DNA of 64,000 nt from Bacillota bacterium (GTDB lineage Bacteria > Bacillota > Sulfobacillia > Sulfobacillales > Sulfobacillaceae), in the NCBI GenBank assembly GCA_021797515.1, contig JAJZZP010000127.1, forward strand, positions 62,001 to 126,000. The letters run 5' to 3'. Made by a program: the position numbers and the translations under genes. Numbering within the stretch: position 1 is the first letter of the stretch; each line of letters begins with the position of its first letter. The notes beneath the pieces were generated by a model. It was given only the letters and a program-made list of their open reading frames with translations, was not told the DNA's origin and did not search any database. This document shows positions 8,847-17,456 of this stretch, one piece after another.

Positions 8847-10034
8847 TTGAAATTGGCAGAACGTGTAACCCAACTTAGTCCTTCACCTACCATGGCAGTC
8901 GATGCCAAGGCCAAAGCCTTGGCGGCCCAGGGCCGCGATGTGGTGAATTTTGGTGCTGGGGAACCCGATTTTGATACACCGGAAAACATTCGTCGCGCGG
9001 CATGTGAAGCGGTTGAGCATGGTCACACTCGCTATACGGCGGTTGGCGGCATTCTCGCCCTGAAAACCGCTGTCTGCGGACGACTGAAACTGGACACCGG
9101 TGTCGACTATGCACCCGATGAAATTTTGGTTTCAGTGGGTGCCAAACACTCTTTATACAATGCGATCATGGCATTGGTGAGGCCTGGCGATGGTGTCTTG
9201 CTGCCGGTTCCTTACTGGGTGACCTATCCTGAACAAATACGCCTGGCAGCGGGTATCGTACAAGCGGTAGACATTGCCGCGGAACATCAGAACGAGCTAA
9301 CCGTGGATGACTTACGGCGAGTGGCCAACGCCGAAACCAAAGGACTTATTCTCAATTCTCCGAGCAACCCGTCTGGTGCTGTTATCCGACCGAGCTATCT
9401 GGCGGACATTGCTCAACTGGCGGTGGAACGTGATTGGTTCGTGATTTCCGACGAAATTTATGGACGGCTGGTTTATGACGATGCGGAACAAGTCTCCATT
9501 GCCCGGTATCCGGGAATGCGCGAACGTACCATTGTTATTAACGGGGTGTCAAAAGCGTATGCGATGACCGGGTGGAGAATTGGTTACGCAGCAGGCCCTA
9601 AAGAAGCTATTTCTGCGATGAGCAATCTGCAGTCGCAATCGACGTCCAATCCTACCACCATCTCTCAGTATGCTGCGTTGGAAGCTTTTACCGGTCCCCA
9701 GGAAGCGGTTGGGGAAATGCACCGCGAATTTGACCGTCGACGTCGGTTTGCAGTTTCGCGGGTAAATGCTATTAAAGGCTTGTCGGTGGTGGCTCCCAAG
9801 GGGGCTTTTTACCTCTGGGTGAACATGAGTCCGTGGATCGGGAAGACGGTAAAAAATCGTACGATTAACACCGCAGATGACTTGGCTTTAGCATGGTTAG
9901 AGTTTGCTGATGTCTCCGTAGTGCCTGGATCCGGTTTTGGCATGCCTCAGTATTTCCGCATATCCTACGCAACGTCACTGGAAAGGCTTAGCACCGGACT
10001 GGACCGCATGGCCGAATTGTTGGAGAACGCATAG
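8847..10034 (+). CDS. Class I/II PLP aminotransferase (aspartate type)
   Basis: TTG at 8847 follows GAGGAGGAG by 6 nt and gives 395 aa; an upstream in-frame TTG at 8823 lies before that site. Motifs of subgroup I-gamma aspartate aminotransferases are present: FGAGEPDFDTP, NSPSNPSG, ISDEIYGRLVYD, the PLP lysine in SKAYAMTGWRIGYAAG, and a C-terminal FRISYATS arginine. It probably moves amino groups between aspartate or another amino acid and 2-oxoglutarate in the cytosol. murD begins 2 nt after its stop. Confidence 0.92.
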   Translation: MKLAERVTQLSPSPTMAVDAKAKALAAQGRDVVNFGAGEPDFDTPENIRRAACEAVEHGHTRYTAVGGILALKTAVCGRLKLDTGVDYAPDEILVSVGAKHSLYNAIMALVRPGDGVLLPVPYWVTYPEQIRLAAGIVQAVDIAAEHQNELTVDDLRRVANAETKGLILNSPSNPSGAVIRPSYLADIAQLAVERDWFVISDEIYGRLVYDDAEQVSIARYPGMRERTIVINGVSKAYAMTGWRIGYAAGPKEAISAMSNLQSQSTSNPTTISQYAALEAFTGPQEAVGEMHREFDRRRRFAVSRVNAIKGLSVVAPKGAFYLWVNMSPWIGKTVKNRTINTADDLALAWLEFADVSVVPGSGFGMPQYFRISYATSLERLSTGLDRMAELLENA

Positions 10035-10035
10035 T

Positions 10036-11403
10036 ATGGGTGGCACACCACAAGTGGGAATTATCGGGCTAGGGGTGAATAATCAACCCCTGGTTCGTTT
10101 TTTTCTGGACCAGAAGATTGGTGTGGTTGTGGCTGATCGTAGACCGCGAGGAGCCATTAAAGAGATTTTGGCACACTTGGATGTGGCATCGGACCAAGTG
10201 CAGATTGCTGCAGGCGAAGGATATTTGCATGACCTGTCGCTTTGGCCTTTAAAAGAAGTGTATGTGACTCCCGGAATGAAAAAAGATGTGCCGGAAATCC
10301 GCGCGTTGGCGTCATTAGGAACCCGCATCACTTGTGAAACCAATCTGTTCTTAGAATTGTGTCCAGCCCCGGTGATTGGCATCACCGGTTCGGCTGGCAA
10401 AACCACGACGACAACGTTACTGGGCGCAGCGCTCAAACATGATGGTCGTCATCCGGTGCATATCGGCGGAAATATTGGGACCTCGCTGTTGCCCCAATTA
10501 GATCAAATTCATCCATCGGACTGGGTGATCATGGAACTTTCCAGTTTTCAGTTAGAATTGGTCACCCGCAGTCCTCACGGGGCTACTATCTTGAATTTAT
10601 CTCCCAATCATTTGGACATCCATGCCGATTTTTCCGCCTATCGTGCAGCGAAGGCCCGCATTTGGGATTTTCAATCAGATGAGGATTGGGCGTTAATACC
10701 AGCTGACGACACCGCGTTAGAATCTCTGTTTCGGGGTCATCATGCCGCACCGATATGGTTTTCACTGCAAAAGATACCGACTCATGGCTCAGGGTTGGAC
10801 CATGGTTGGCTGATTTGGCAAGCCGAAGGAAACCGTGTCCCGATAATTTCGCGGGATCGGTTGAAAATTCCCGGCGAGCATAATGTCGCCAATGCGTTGG
10901 CATCAATTGCCTTGCATATGATGGCCGGAGGTCATCCTGACGCGATATCCGAGATCTTAGGAACGTTCGCTGGGGTGCCGCATCGCTTGGAAAAGGTGCG
11001 TGAGCATGATAGTATCGTATATATCAACGATTCGATAGCCACCGCTCCAGATCGGACGATGGCTGCTTTGAATGCTATCAGGCAACCCATCATACTGATT
11101 GCGGGCGGGTATGACAAACATTTAGAGTACGCGACACTGGGTCGGACAATTGCCAAGAGCACCGTCCGCGCGGTTATCGTCCTAGGGCAAACAGGGGAGA
11201 AGATTGCTCACGCGGTACAGCAAAGCGGTCGGCAAATTCCAGTGCAACAGGTGACTGACTTGGCGATGGCAGTGGTTGCCGCACGAAAGGCAGCTCGACC
11301 CGGCGACGTCGTGTTGCTTTCACCTGCCTCGGCGAGTTATGATATGTTTTTGAACTTTGAAGAGCGTGGCCAGCGCTTTCGCGAACTTGTCCAAAGTTTG
11401 TAG
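10036..11403 (+). CDS. murD: UDP-N-acetylmuramoylalanine--D-glutamate ligase
   Basis: This 455-aa Mur ligase adds D-Glu to UDP-MurNAc-L-Ala in peptidoglycan synthesis. The N-terminal domain has VGIIGLGVNNQPLV, the ATP loop is GITGSAGKTTTTTLLG, then GGNIGTSLL, MELSSFQLELV and NLSPNHLDIH, and the C-terminal domain has DSIATAPDRTMAALNA and LLSPASASYDMF. This order and length fit MurD rather than MurC or MurE. ATG at 10036 gives the family-length N-terminus; the frame is open further upstream inside the aminotransferase gene. It stands alone, not in the usual mra/dcw cell-wall cluster. Confidence 0.92.
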   Translation: MGGTPQVGIIGLGVNNQPLVRFFLDQKIGVVVADRRPRGAIKEILAHLDVASDQVQIAAGEGYLHDLSLWPLKEVYVTPGMKKDVPEIRALASLGTRITCETNLFLELCPAPVIGITGSAGKTTTTTLLGAALKHDGRHPVHIGGNIGTSLLPQLDQIHPSDWVIMELSSFQLELVTRSPHGATILNLSPNHLDIHADFSAYRAAKARIWDFQSDEDWALIPADDTALESLFRGHHAAPIWFSLQKIPTHGSGLDHGWLIWQAEGNRVPIISRDRLKIPGEHNVANALASIALHMMAGGHPDAISEILGTFAGVPHRLEKVREHDSIVYINDSIATAPDRTMAALNAIRQPIILIAGGYDKHLEYATLGRTIAKSTVRAVIVLGQTGEKIAHAVQQSGRQIPVQQVTDLAMAVVAARKAARPGDVVLLSPASASYDMFLNFEERGQRFRELVQSL

Positions 11404-11434
11404 GGACTTCGCCTATATTGGAGGTTTTTGAAGA

Positions 11435-13255
11435 ATGGAACGGCGTGACATACGAAACGTGGCTATCATCGCGCACGTGGACCACGGCAAAACCACGTTG
11501 GTAGATGCCATGCTCAAGCAGAGCGGCATATTTCGGGATCCCAGCCAAATGACCGAACGGGTCATGGATTCCAATGATTTGGAGAGGGAACGCGGAATTA
11601 CAATTTTGGCAAAAACTACTGCGGTGCGTTATCAAGACGTGACCATCAATATCGTTGACACTCCTGGGCATGCGGACTTCGGCGGTGAAGTGGAGCGCAT
11701 CTTAAGCATGGTGGATGGCGCGCTATTGGTTGTCGATGCCAATGAAGGGCCTATGCCGCAAACCCGATACGTGTTGCAAAAAGCCTTATCGTGGGGCATC
11801 AAACCGGTTGTGGTACTAAACAAAATGGACCGTGAGGGAGTCCGACCCGAAGAAGTATTGGAACAAGTGTTAGAGTTGTTCATTGACTTGGAAGCTAACG
11901 ACGAACAGCTTGAATTTCCGATCATTTATGCCTCTGCTAAACAGGGCATTGCATCGCGGAACAAAGATTTGTCAGGTGAAGGCAATTTATCGGTGTTATT
12001 TCAAACCATCATTAGTGCCGTTCCATGCCCTGTCGGCGATGAAATCCAACCATTGCAGCTGCTGGTGACCACATTGGACCACGACGACTATGTGGGACGG
12101 TTGGCAATTGGACGCATCCGCCAAGGAAAAATTGCTGCGGGGCAGGTGGTTGGGATTGTCGACCACGATGGTAATGTTACCCGATCTCGGGTAACCAAAG
12201 TATTTGGCCGCATGGGACTTAAACGGGTTGAATTGGATGGTGCCATTGTGGGAGATATTGTGACATTGTCGGGACTTAATAACGTGACGATTGGCGACAC
12301 TATTACCGATCCAGAGAATCCATCGCCACTTCCCCCGGTTAAGGTGGATGAACCCACCCTCACTATTCTGGTCGGTGTCAATACAAGCCCATTTTCGGGA
12401 CAAGAAGGGCAGTTTGTTACCTCCCGGCACTTACGCGAGCGGCTCTTGCGGGAACAAGAGCGCAACGTTGCACTACGGGTAGAAGAAACCGAAGACGCAG
12501 AAATTTTTCGCGTATCCGGCCGCGGCGAATTGCACTTGGGGATCCTACTGGAGGAAATGCGGCGTGAGGGCTATGAAATGGAAGTTTCCAAGCCCGAAGT
12601 GATCATGCATCAAGGACCTGAAGGATTGCTGGAACCCACCGAACGTCTGTTTTTGGACGTTCCCGACGAATACGTCGGAACGGTGATGGAGATATTAGGA
12701 CCCCGGAAGGCCACAATGGTTCAAATGGGGCAAGCCGGCCCAGGGCAGACCCGCCTGGAATTTATCATCAGCGCCCGTGGATTACTGGGATTTCGTTCTG
12801 CATTTGTCAACCAAACCCGCGGCTATGGAGTGATGAATCATTTGTTTGAAGGCTATGCCCCCTATACTGGGTGGATTGAAGAAATGCCCCGGGGAGCTTT
12901 GGTAGCCATAGAGTCTGGTGTCGCCACATCTTACGCGCTGGATAACGCACAAGAAAGAGGGGTTCTGTTTATTGGTCCTGGCACCCCGGTGTACGTGGGG
13001 ATGGTGGTAGGTGAGAACAGCCGTCCCACCGACTTGGAGCTCAATGTCTGTAAGAAAAAACATGTGACTAATATGCGCAATGCCACTGCCGAAGAGGGAA
13101 TTCGGCTGACACCTCCGAGGGCACTCACTCTGGATGCAGCTTTGGAATATGTAAAAGCGGATGAGCTGGTAGAAATTACGCCAAAAAATGTGCGTTTGCG
13201 TAAGGCCACGCTGGATCGTAATCAGCGCAAGCGGGAGCGAATCCAGAAGGTTTGA
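11435..13255 (+). CDS. typA: Ribosome-associated GTPase TypA/BipA
   Basis: The 606-aa translational GTPase has G1 AHVDHGKTTLVDAML, a switch II DTPGHADFGGEVER and G4 NKMDR, followed by beta-barrel, domain III/V and the TypA-specific C-terminus (GRGELHLGILLEEMRREGYE; RGLLGFRS). TypA/BipA helps 50S assembly and growth under stress. The ATG follows GGAGG at a normal distance. It lies 31 nt after murD and 17 nt before the DnaE-type gene, so a common transcript is likely. Confidence 0.96.
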   Translation: MERRDIRNVAIIAHVDHGKTTLVDAMLKQSGIFRDPSQMTERVMDSNDLERERGITILAKTTAVRYQDVTINIVDTPGHADFGGEVERILSMVDGALLVVDANEGPMPQTRYVLQKALSWGIKPVVVLNKMDREGVRPEEVLEQVLELFIDLEANDEQLEFPIIYASAKQGIASRNKDLSGEGNLSVLFQTIISAVPCPVGDEIQPLQLLVTTLDHDDYVGRLAIGRIRQGKIAAGQVVGIVDHDGNVTRSRVTKVFGRMGLKRVELDGAIVGDIVTLSGLNNVTIGDTITDPENPSPLPPVKVDEPTLTILVGVNTSPFSGQEGQFVTSRHLRERLLREQERNVALRVEETEDAEIFRVSGRGELHLGILLEEMRREGYEMEVSKPEVIMHQGPEGLLEPTERLFLDVPDEYVGTVMEILGPRKATMVQMGQAGPGQTRLEFIISARGLLGFRSAFVNQTRGYGVMNHLFEGYAPYTGWIEEMPRGALVAIESGVATSYALDNAQERGVLFIGPGTPVYVGMVVGENSRPTDLELNVCKKKHVTNMRNATAEEGIRLTPPRALTLDAALEYVKADELVEITPKNVRLRKATLDRNQRKRERIQKV

Positions 13256-13272
13256 CGAGGTGAGGGTGTGAG

Positions 13273-16044
13273 GTGGTGACGCCGCTTCTCAACATCTGGT
13301 CCGGATATTCTGTATTACGTTCGACATGGCGCTTTGAGCCAGGTCTTAGTGCGTTAGCGAGATTAGGCTATCGCCAAGTTGGACTGGCGGATTGGGAAAC
13401 ATTGGCAGGGGCTGAAATTTTTGAGCGCGAGGCCAAAAACCGAGGCCTCACGCCATGGATTGGCGTGACCCTCAATGTGCAGATGGAATCCGACTTTCAT
13501 CCCTTACGGCTCTATGCGATGACTTCCGAGGGATGGCAACATTTATGCGGGTTGATGGAAGCAACCGAACCCCACACGGTCACTTCGGTACAGTCCCCTC
13601 ATGTCATGGCAATATGGGCCAAAGATTCGCCTCGGGCACCTGTTCTGTGGTCAGGGCTGCGGGATTACAGATTCTCTGCAGTTATTGAAGAGATGTGGCC
13701 ACCCGGGGAGGAAGGAGGACAAGCGCCTACCGGATGGTGGCTCCCAGCTTGGCCTATTCGTTGGCATGATCCTGCAGACGATGATGCTTATCGCGCACTA
13801 GTGCAAATTGGCGGTCACGACGTGAGGACATTGCCCCTTCTCCAGCCTCTGCCACCGGCATCAGAGTTGTTGTCACGGTACCCCTTCGCCTGGCGTAACC
13901 GCGTCTTTCAGGGAGAGGCACCGGCGACCGTGCTGCCGAATCGCGATTTCAAATTGCCTCGGAGTAAAGAGTCGGTTGACCAAGAACGGCAGACCCTAGA
14001 GACGCTAGTCGACCAAGGTCTAGACCACAAGTTCTCTCATTTGACCCCCGAGATCATGGAAAGACGCAACCATGAACTGGAGATTATTGGCTCTTTGGGG
14101 TTTTCTGGGTATTTTCTAATTGTCGCAGATTTGGTGCAATTTGCTCGGAAGTCCAATATTAAGGTAGGACCGGGCCGTGGTTCGGCGGCTGGCAGTTTGG
14201 TGTCGTATGCATTGGGCATTACCGATGTCGACCCGTTGGCCCATGGGCTGATCTTTGAACGGTTTTTGAATCCGGCACGGAAGTCGATGCCGGATATTGA
14301 CCTCGATTTTGATTATGAACGCCGTTACGAGTTGATCGAATACTTGCGAGGGCGGTGGGGTGCCGATCGGGTCGCTCAAATTGGGACATTTGGCACTTTG
14401 GGGGCGCGTGCCGTGACTCGTGACGTGGGTAGGGTGCTGGGAATTGCGCCCCAATTGGTGGACCACGTTGCAGCATCCCTTGCCCCTGGCCTAGATGTGG
14501 CAGCCGTGGCGGATCAGATGAACAAAATCGACGAATCGGGACGATGGAGCCAGCTGTCTCAGAAACTAGAAGGCTTGCCACGGCACGCATCCATTCATGC
14601 TGCAGGAGTGATAGTGGCGCCGGAACCCATTCGCAATTGGGTGCCTTGTCATCGTGACGAGGGTTATTTGGTCACACAAATGGAAATGGCCTCATTAGAG
14701 CGATTAGGTCTTTTAAAACTCGATTTGCTTGGACTTCGCACACTAACGGTCATTCAACAAGTTGAACAGGCGACCGGCACGACAGGGAGATCGTTGGCAA
14801 CCCTCGATCCGTGCGACGGGAAAACTTTAAGATTGCTGGGGCGCGGCGATACTGAAGCGGTATTCCAACTCGATGGAGCGGGCGTGGTGGAATTGTTGCG
14901 TGCTTTAAGACCGCAATCGATGGAGGATGTGATGACCGTGGTGGCTCTTTATCGCCCAGGCCCAATGGACAACATATCCCGTTTCTTAACCCGTCGGCGG
15001 CAATGGCAAGCTAGTGAAGATGATGCATTGGGCCGATTAATTCCGGAAACCTATGGCATTTTGGTATACCAGGAGCAGCTTATGATGGTGATTCGCGAAT
15101 TGGCCGGATATACTTGGGCTGAAGCCGATCTGTTCCGGCGAGCCATTAGTAAGAAAGATCGGGCTCTTTTAGACAGTGAACGGAATCGATTGGTGGGGGC
15201 ACTAGAGAGACGCGGCATGGACCAGAATTCGGTACAGGAGTTGTGGCGGCAAATAACGGCGTTTGCGGATTATGGATTTAATAAGTCGCATGCGGCAGCC
15301 TATGGGAGTCTTAGCTATTACGTCGCATATCTTAAGGCCCATCATCCCTTGGAGTTTTGGGCGGCGGAGCTGAGTACGTTGGCAGATTTGGGGCGCTTGC
15401 AAAAGACGGTAGATATCATAGCGGCTTCCGGCATTGAGTTTTATCCGCCCGACATCAACCGTAGCGGCGTTCGCTACTTGGCGGACACTGACAGAATTCG
15501 GGTGGGTCTCGCAGCAGTACGCGGAGTCAGTCGTGAAACCGCCGGAATTATTGTTCGGGAACGAGAGAACCAGGGCCCTTATCGGAACTGGGACGACTTC
15601 ATATCCCGGGTCGGACGTCAACTTGGCGACAGGGTGTGCGAGGCCCTTGATGATGCGGAAGTGTTCGCGGACATTGCGGGAGGACGGCGCAAGACAACAC
15701 AGATCTCATGGTTCGAGGATCGAAAAGATGACGGCTCTCTTGTTCGCGGTAGATTTGATGCTCAAAGCATTTTAGGCTGGCGCTGGCCAGTGGCGGTGGG
15801 GCCCATTTATGTGCGCATTGACGCTCAGAGCCAGTGGGAATCAATAGCCCAACGAGTATCCATCGCGGCTAAAGGCTGGCCAGGCCCTGAACCGATTGTT
15901 CTGGCAAGACCGGAAGGACGTGGGCGGTCTATCCAGGGAATCACGATGGCTGCTCATTGGAAGGCTTTAGCCACGTTGCGGGAGATAGACGGGGTATTGG
16001 CTGCAGGTCGGCAAATAGAAAAGTTGAAGGAGGTGCCGCGCTGA
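13273..16044 (+). CDS. DNA polymerase III alpha-family (DnaE) with dead PHP domain
   Basis: The 923-aa protein is a C-family polymerase. The palm is clear: GFSGYFLIVADLVQFAR, VGPGRGSAAGSLVSYALGI and the catalytic PDIDLDF at about residues 339-345, then YRPGPMDN and FNKSHAAAYGSLSYYVAYLK. The N-terminal PHP domain is eroded: the expected HxH metal pair is NIW, and the TDH site is ADW. The N-terminal part is about 60 residues shorter, and the part after KSHAAAY about 140 residues shorter, than in E. coli DnaE. Proofreading through PHP is therefore not expected. It could be the lagging-strand/primer-extending DnaE of a PolC organism, or a secondary repair polymerase. GTG start, downstream of typA. 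Confidence 0.88.
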   Translation: MVTPLLNIWSGYSVLRSTWRFEPGLSALARLGYRQVGLADWETLAGAEIFEREAKNRGLTPWIGVTLNVQMESDFHPLRLYAMTSEGWQHLCGLMEATEPHTVTSVQSPHVMAIWAKDSPRAPVLWSGLRDYRFSAVIEEMWPPGEEGGQAPTGWWLPAWPIRWHDPADDDAYRALVQIGGHDVRTLPLLQPLPPASELLSRYPFAWRNRVFQGEAPATVLPNRDFKLPRSKESVDQERQTLETLVDQGLDHKFSHLTPEIMERRNHELEIIGSLGFSGYFLIVADLVQFARKSNIKVGPGRGSAAGSLVSYALGITDVDPLAHGLIFERFLNPARKSMPDIDLDFDYERRYELIEYLRGRWGADRVAQIGTFGTLGARAVTRDVGRVLGIAPQLVDHVAASLAPGLDVAAVADQMNKIDESGRWSQLSQKLEGLPRHASIHAAGVIVAPEPIRNWVPCHRDEGYLVTQMEMASLERLGLLKLDLLGLRTLTVIQQVEQATGTTGRSLATLDPCDGKTLRLLGRGDTEAVFQLDGAGVVELLRALRPQSMEDVMTVVALYRPGPMDNISRFLTRRRQWQASEDDALGRLIPETYGILVYQEQLMMVIRELAGYTWAEADLFRRAISKKDRALLDSERNRLVGALERRGMDQNSVQELWRQITAFADYGFNKSHAAAYGSLSYYVAYLKAHHPLEFWAAELSTLADLGRLQKTVDIIAASGIEFYPPDINRSGVRYLADTDRIRVGLAAVRGVSRETAGIIVRERENQGPYRNWDDFISRVGRQLGDRVCEALDDAEVFADIAGGRRKTTQISWFEDRKDDGSLVRGRFDAQSILGWRWPVAVGPIYVRIDAQSQWESIAQRVSIAAKGWPGPEPIVLARPEGRGRSIQGITMAAHWKALATLREIDGVLAAGRQIEKLKEVPR

Positions 16045-16592
16045 ATAAGTCGCGACTTACATCACAAGAGGTCACGGAGCACTTAACGCCGCCACCCGGA
16101 ATTACGATACCGCCCTATCCGGCTCGCCGAGATCGGATTTACCGAACCTCGCTGCTCGCCTTTACCCTGTTTTTGGCGGTAGTGGGGGTGGGATATGAAC
16201 TACCCATGAAGTGGGTTGGGACTACGGGACACGTGGGTGCCAGTTTGGCGCTGCTGGTGGCGGGATGGACATTTCTGGTCTGGCTTCCCAACTGGCGGTG
16301 GCTAGTGCGTGCGCTGGTACTAGCTGGAGCTGTAGTGGCGTTGTTCCCCTCATTGTCGGTATTGTCATGGGCGTTCACTTTAGGGGCCAGTGCCATTATG
16401 GCCGCTAAAGAAACCCACTGTTTTCATTTTTGGTCGGGACGTGTGATACCGTGGTACGCACTGGGTGTCGGATTGAGTTTGTTGGTGGGACTTGACCGCA
16501 CCGTTGAAGGCGTGCTCTGGATAGGAATGGCGGGACTGTGGGCGGCACTAATGACTGGTCGATTAAAACTGCCGCTCTTTGTCATAGACTAA
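16041..16592 (+). CDS. DUF2301-like integral membrane protein, CTG start
   Basis: A 183-aa protein with several hydrophobic spans (including LLAFTLFLAVVGVGYEL, ASLALLVAGWTFLVWL, ALVLAGAVVALFPSL) and a conserved-looking AAKETHCFHFWSGRVIPW segment that I associate with DUF2301. No ATG, GTG or TTG lies at a sensible place. CTG at 16041 is 7 nt behind AGGAGG (16028-16033) and overlaps the dnaE TGA as CTGA, just like the ATGA/GTGA couplings elsewhere here. The only canonical alternative, TTG at 15957, has no site and sits inside dnaE. The stop overlaps the convergent adenosyltransferase gene. Function unknown. Confidence 0.7.
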   Translation: MNKSRLTSQEVTEHLTPPPGITIPPYPARRDRIYRTSLLAFTLFLAVVGVGYELPMKWVGTTGHVGASLALLVAGWTFLVWLPNWRWLVRALVLAGAVVALFPSLSVLSWAFTLGASAIMAAKETHCFHFWSGRVIPWYALGVGLSLLVGLDRTVEGVLWIGMAGLWAALMTGRLKLPLFVID

Positions 16593-17176
16593 TAGCCATA
16601 GCCGGGGGGACGTGTCGCTTCCTCAGTTACCCCTGCCACATGGTTGACATAGCGGGCGGCAGCAAATAGGGTGTCAGAAAGCCGATTGACAAATGTCAAT
16701 ACGGGTTTTGGCACCGGCTGGAGTTGGTTGAGCCGCAGAATTTCGCGTTCGGCCCGCCGGCATACTGTCGTTGCCATATAAAGAGCAGTGGCGGCAGGGG
16801 TTCCTTCGGGCAGTGTGAAAGGATGCCACGGAGGAGATGCGTCACGAATGAGGTCCACCAATTGTTCCAAAGACTGAGTGTGCTCGGGCGTTGTTGACGG
16901 CGGTTTGCCCTTTTCCGGACTTTGTGACAGATCGCTGCCGACAAGGAACAACCGTTGTTGCAGTTCTCGCAAGGCCAGATCGAGTTGAATCCAAGGCTGG
17001 TCCGGAGTTGCAGGCGTTTGCGCGTGTAACAGGGAGCGGGCATGGCCGATGAAACTATTAAGTTCATATAGAGACCCATAGGCTGCAACCCGATCACTAT
17101 GCTTGGCAATATGCTCGCCGGTTTTTAAACGTGTTTCACCATCATCACCGCGGCGGGTATAAATTTTCCCGGGCAT
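16589..17176 (-). CDS. ATP:cob(I)alamin adenosyltransferase, PduO type
   Basis: About 195 aa. The N-terminal YTRRGDDGETRL is the PduO/CobO2 ATP-binding motif (KIYTRtGDdGtT), and CRRAEREILRLNQ with FVNRLSDTLFAAARY are the conserved C-terminal helices including the ATP/cobalamin contacts. It adenosylates cob(I)alamin to coenzyme B12. I chose the ATG at 17176, 8 nt after AAAGGG; an in-frame GTG at 17185 overlaps that site. An extended -10 promoter (TGGTATAAT) lies just upstream. No B12-dependent enzyme is visible nearby. Confidence 0.92.
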   Translation of the reverse strand: MPGKIYTRRGDDGETRLKTGEHIAKHSDRVAAYGSLYELNSFIGHARSLLHAQTPATPDQPWIQLDLALRELQQRLFLVGSDLSQSPEKGKPPSTTPEHTQSLEQLVDLIRDASPPWHPFTLPEGTPAATALYMATTVCRRAEREILRLNQLQPVPKPVLTFVNRLSDTLFAAARYVNHVAGVTEEATRPPGYGY

Positions 17177-17208
17177 CGTCGTCACCCTTTCACTGGTAGT
17201 CTATGCTA

Positions 17209-17217
17209 TTATACCAG
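17209..17217 (-). promoter_or_regulatory. Extended -10 promoter for the adenosyltransferase gene
   Basis: On the minus strand TGGTATAAT is a perfect extended -10 element about 33 nt before the chosen ATG. No good -35 is visible, which is usual for extended -10 promoters. Confidence 0.5.
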
Positions 17218-17225
17218 GCCAGTGA

Positions 17226-17250
17226 CTAAGATGTGGGCACCGCATCTTAG
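17226..17250 (-). terminator. Hairpin at end of YIEGIA operon
   Basis: CTAAGATG (17226-17233) and CATCTTAG (17243-17250) form an 8-bp perfect stem with a 9-nt loop. It overlaps the TAA of the small YIEGIA partner gene and precedes the divergent-facing adenosyltransferase promoter. It has no T-tract, so terminator function is tentative. Confidence 0.4.
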
Positions 17251-17456
17251 CTACTTGACGCCTGATTGACCGTTAGCACCAAGGTTCCGTTGTGGAGGTC
17301 ATGGGCTATGCAGTTGGTAATGCGGCAAAGCCACATTGCGATACGGTCCCGCTCAGGTTCGTCATCGGCCATAAACACCGGTGCCATGCCACCAATTACC
17401 GCGTGTTTGCTAGTGGTTACGATGGCGAACATGACTGGGGTAGGCGCGTCAGCCAT
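17247..17456 (-). CDS. Small partner of YIEGIA protein (capping complex subunit-like)
   Basis: 69-aa soluble protein starting 1 nt after the stop of the YIEGIA gene (TAAATG), with GGAGATGG upstream, so the pair is co-expressed. Visible features are a hydrophobic strand (PVMFAIVTTSKHAVIGG) and an acidic DDEPERDR turn. I recall that a small protein always following YIEGIA genes is named 'capping complex subunit for YIEGIA'; that name is from memory and the biochemical role is not known to me. Position and size support it. Confidence 0.6.
   Translation of the reverse strand: MADAPTPVMFAIVTTSKHAVIGGMAPVFMADDEPERDRIAMWLCRITNCIAHDLHNGTLVLTVNQASSS

Noticed and set aside
9937-10035. Longer N-terminus for MurD
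   Set aside because: It lies inside the aminotransferase gene; ATG 10036 gives the normal family N-terminus.
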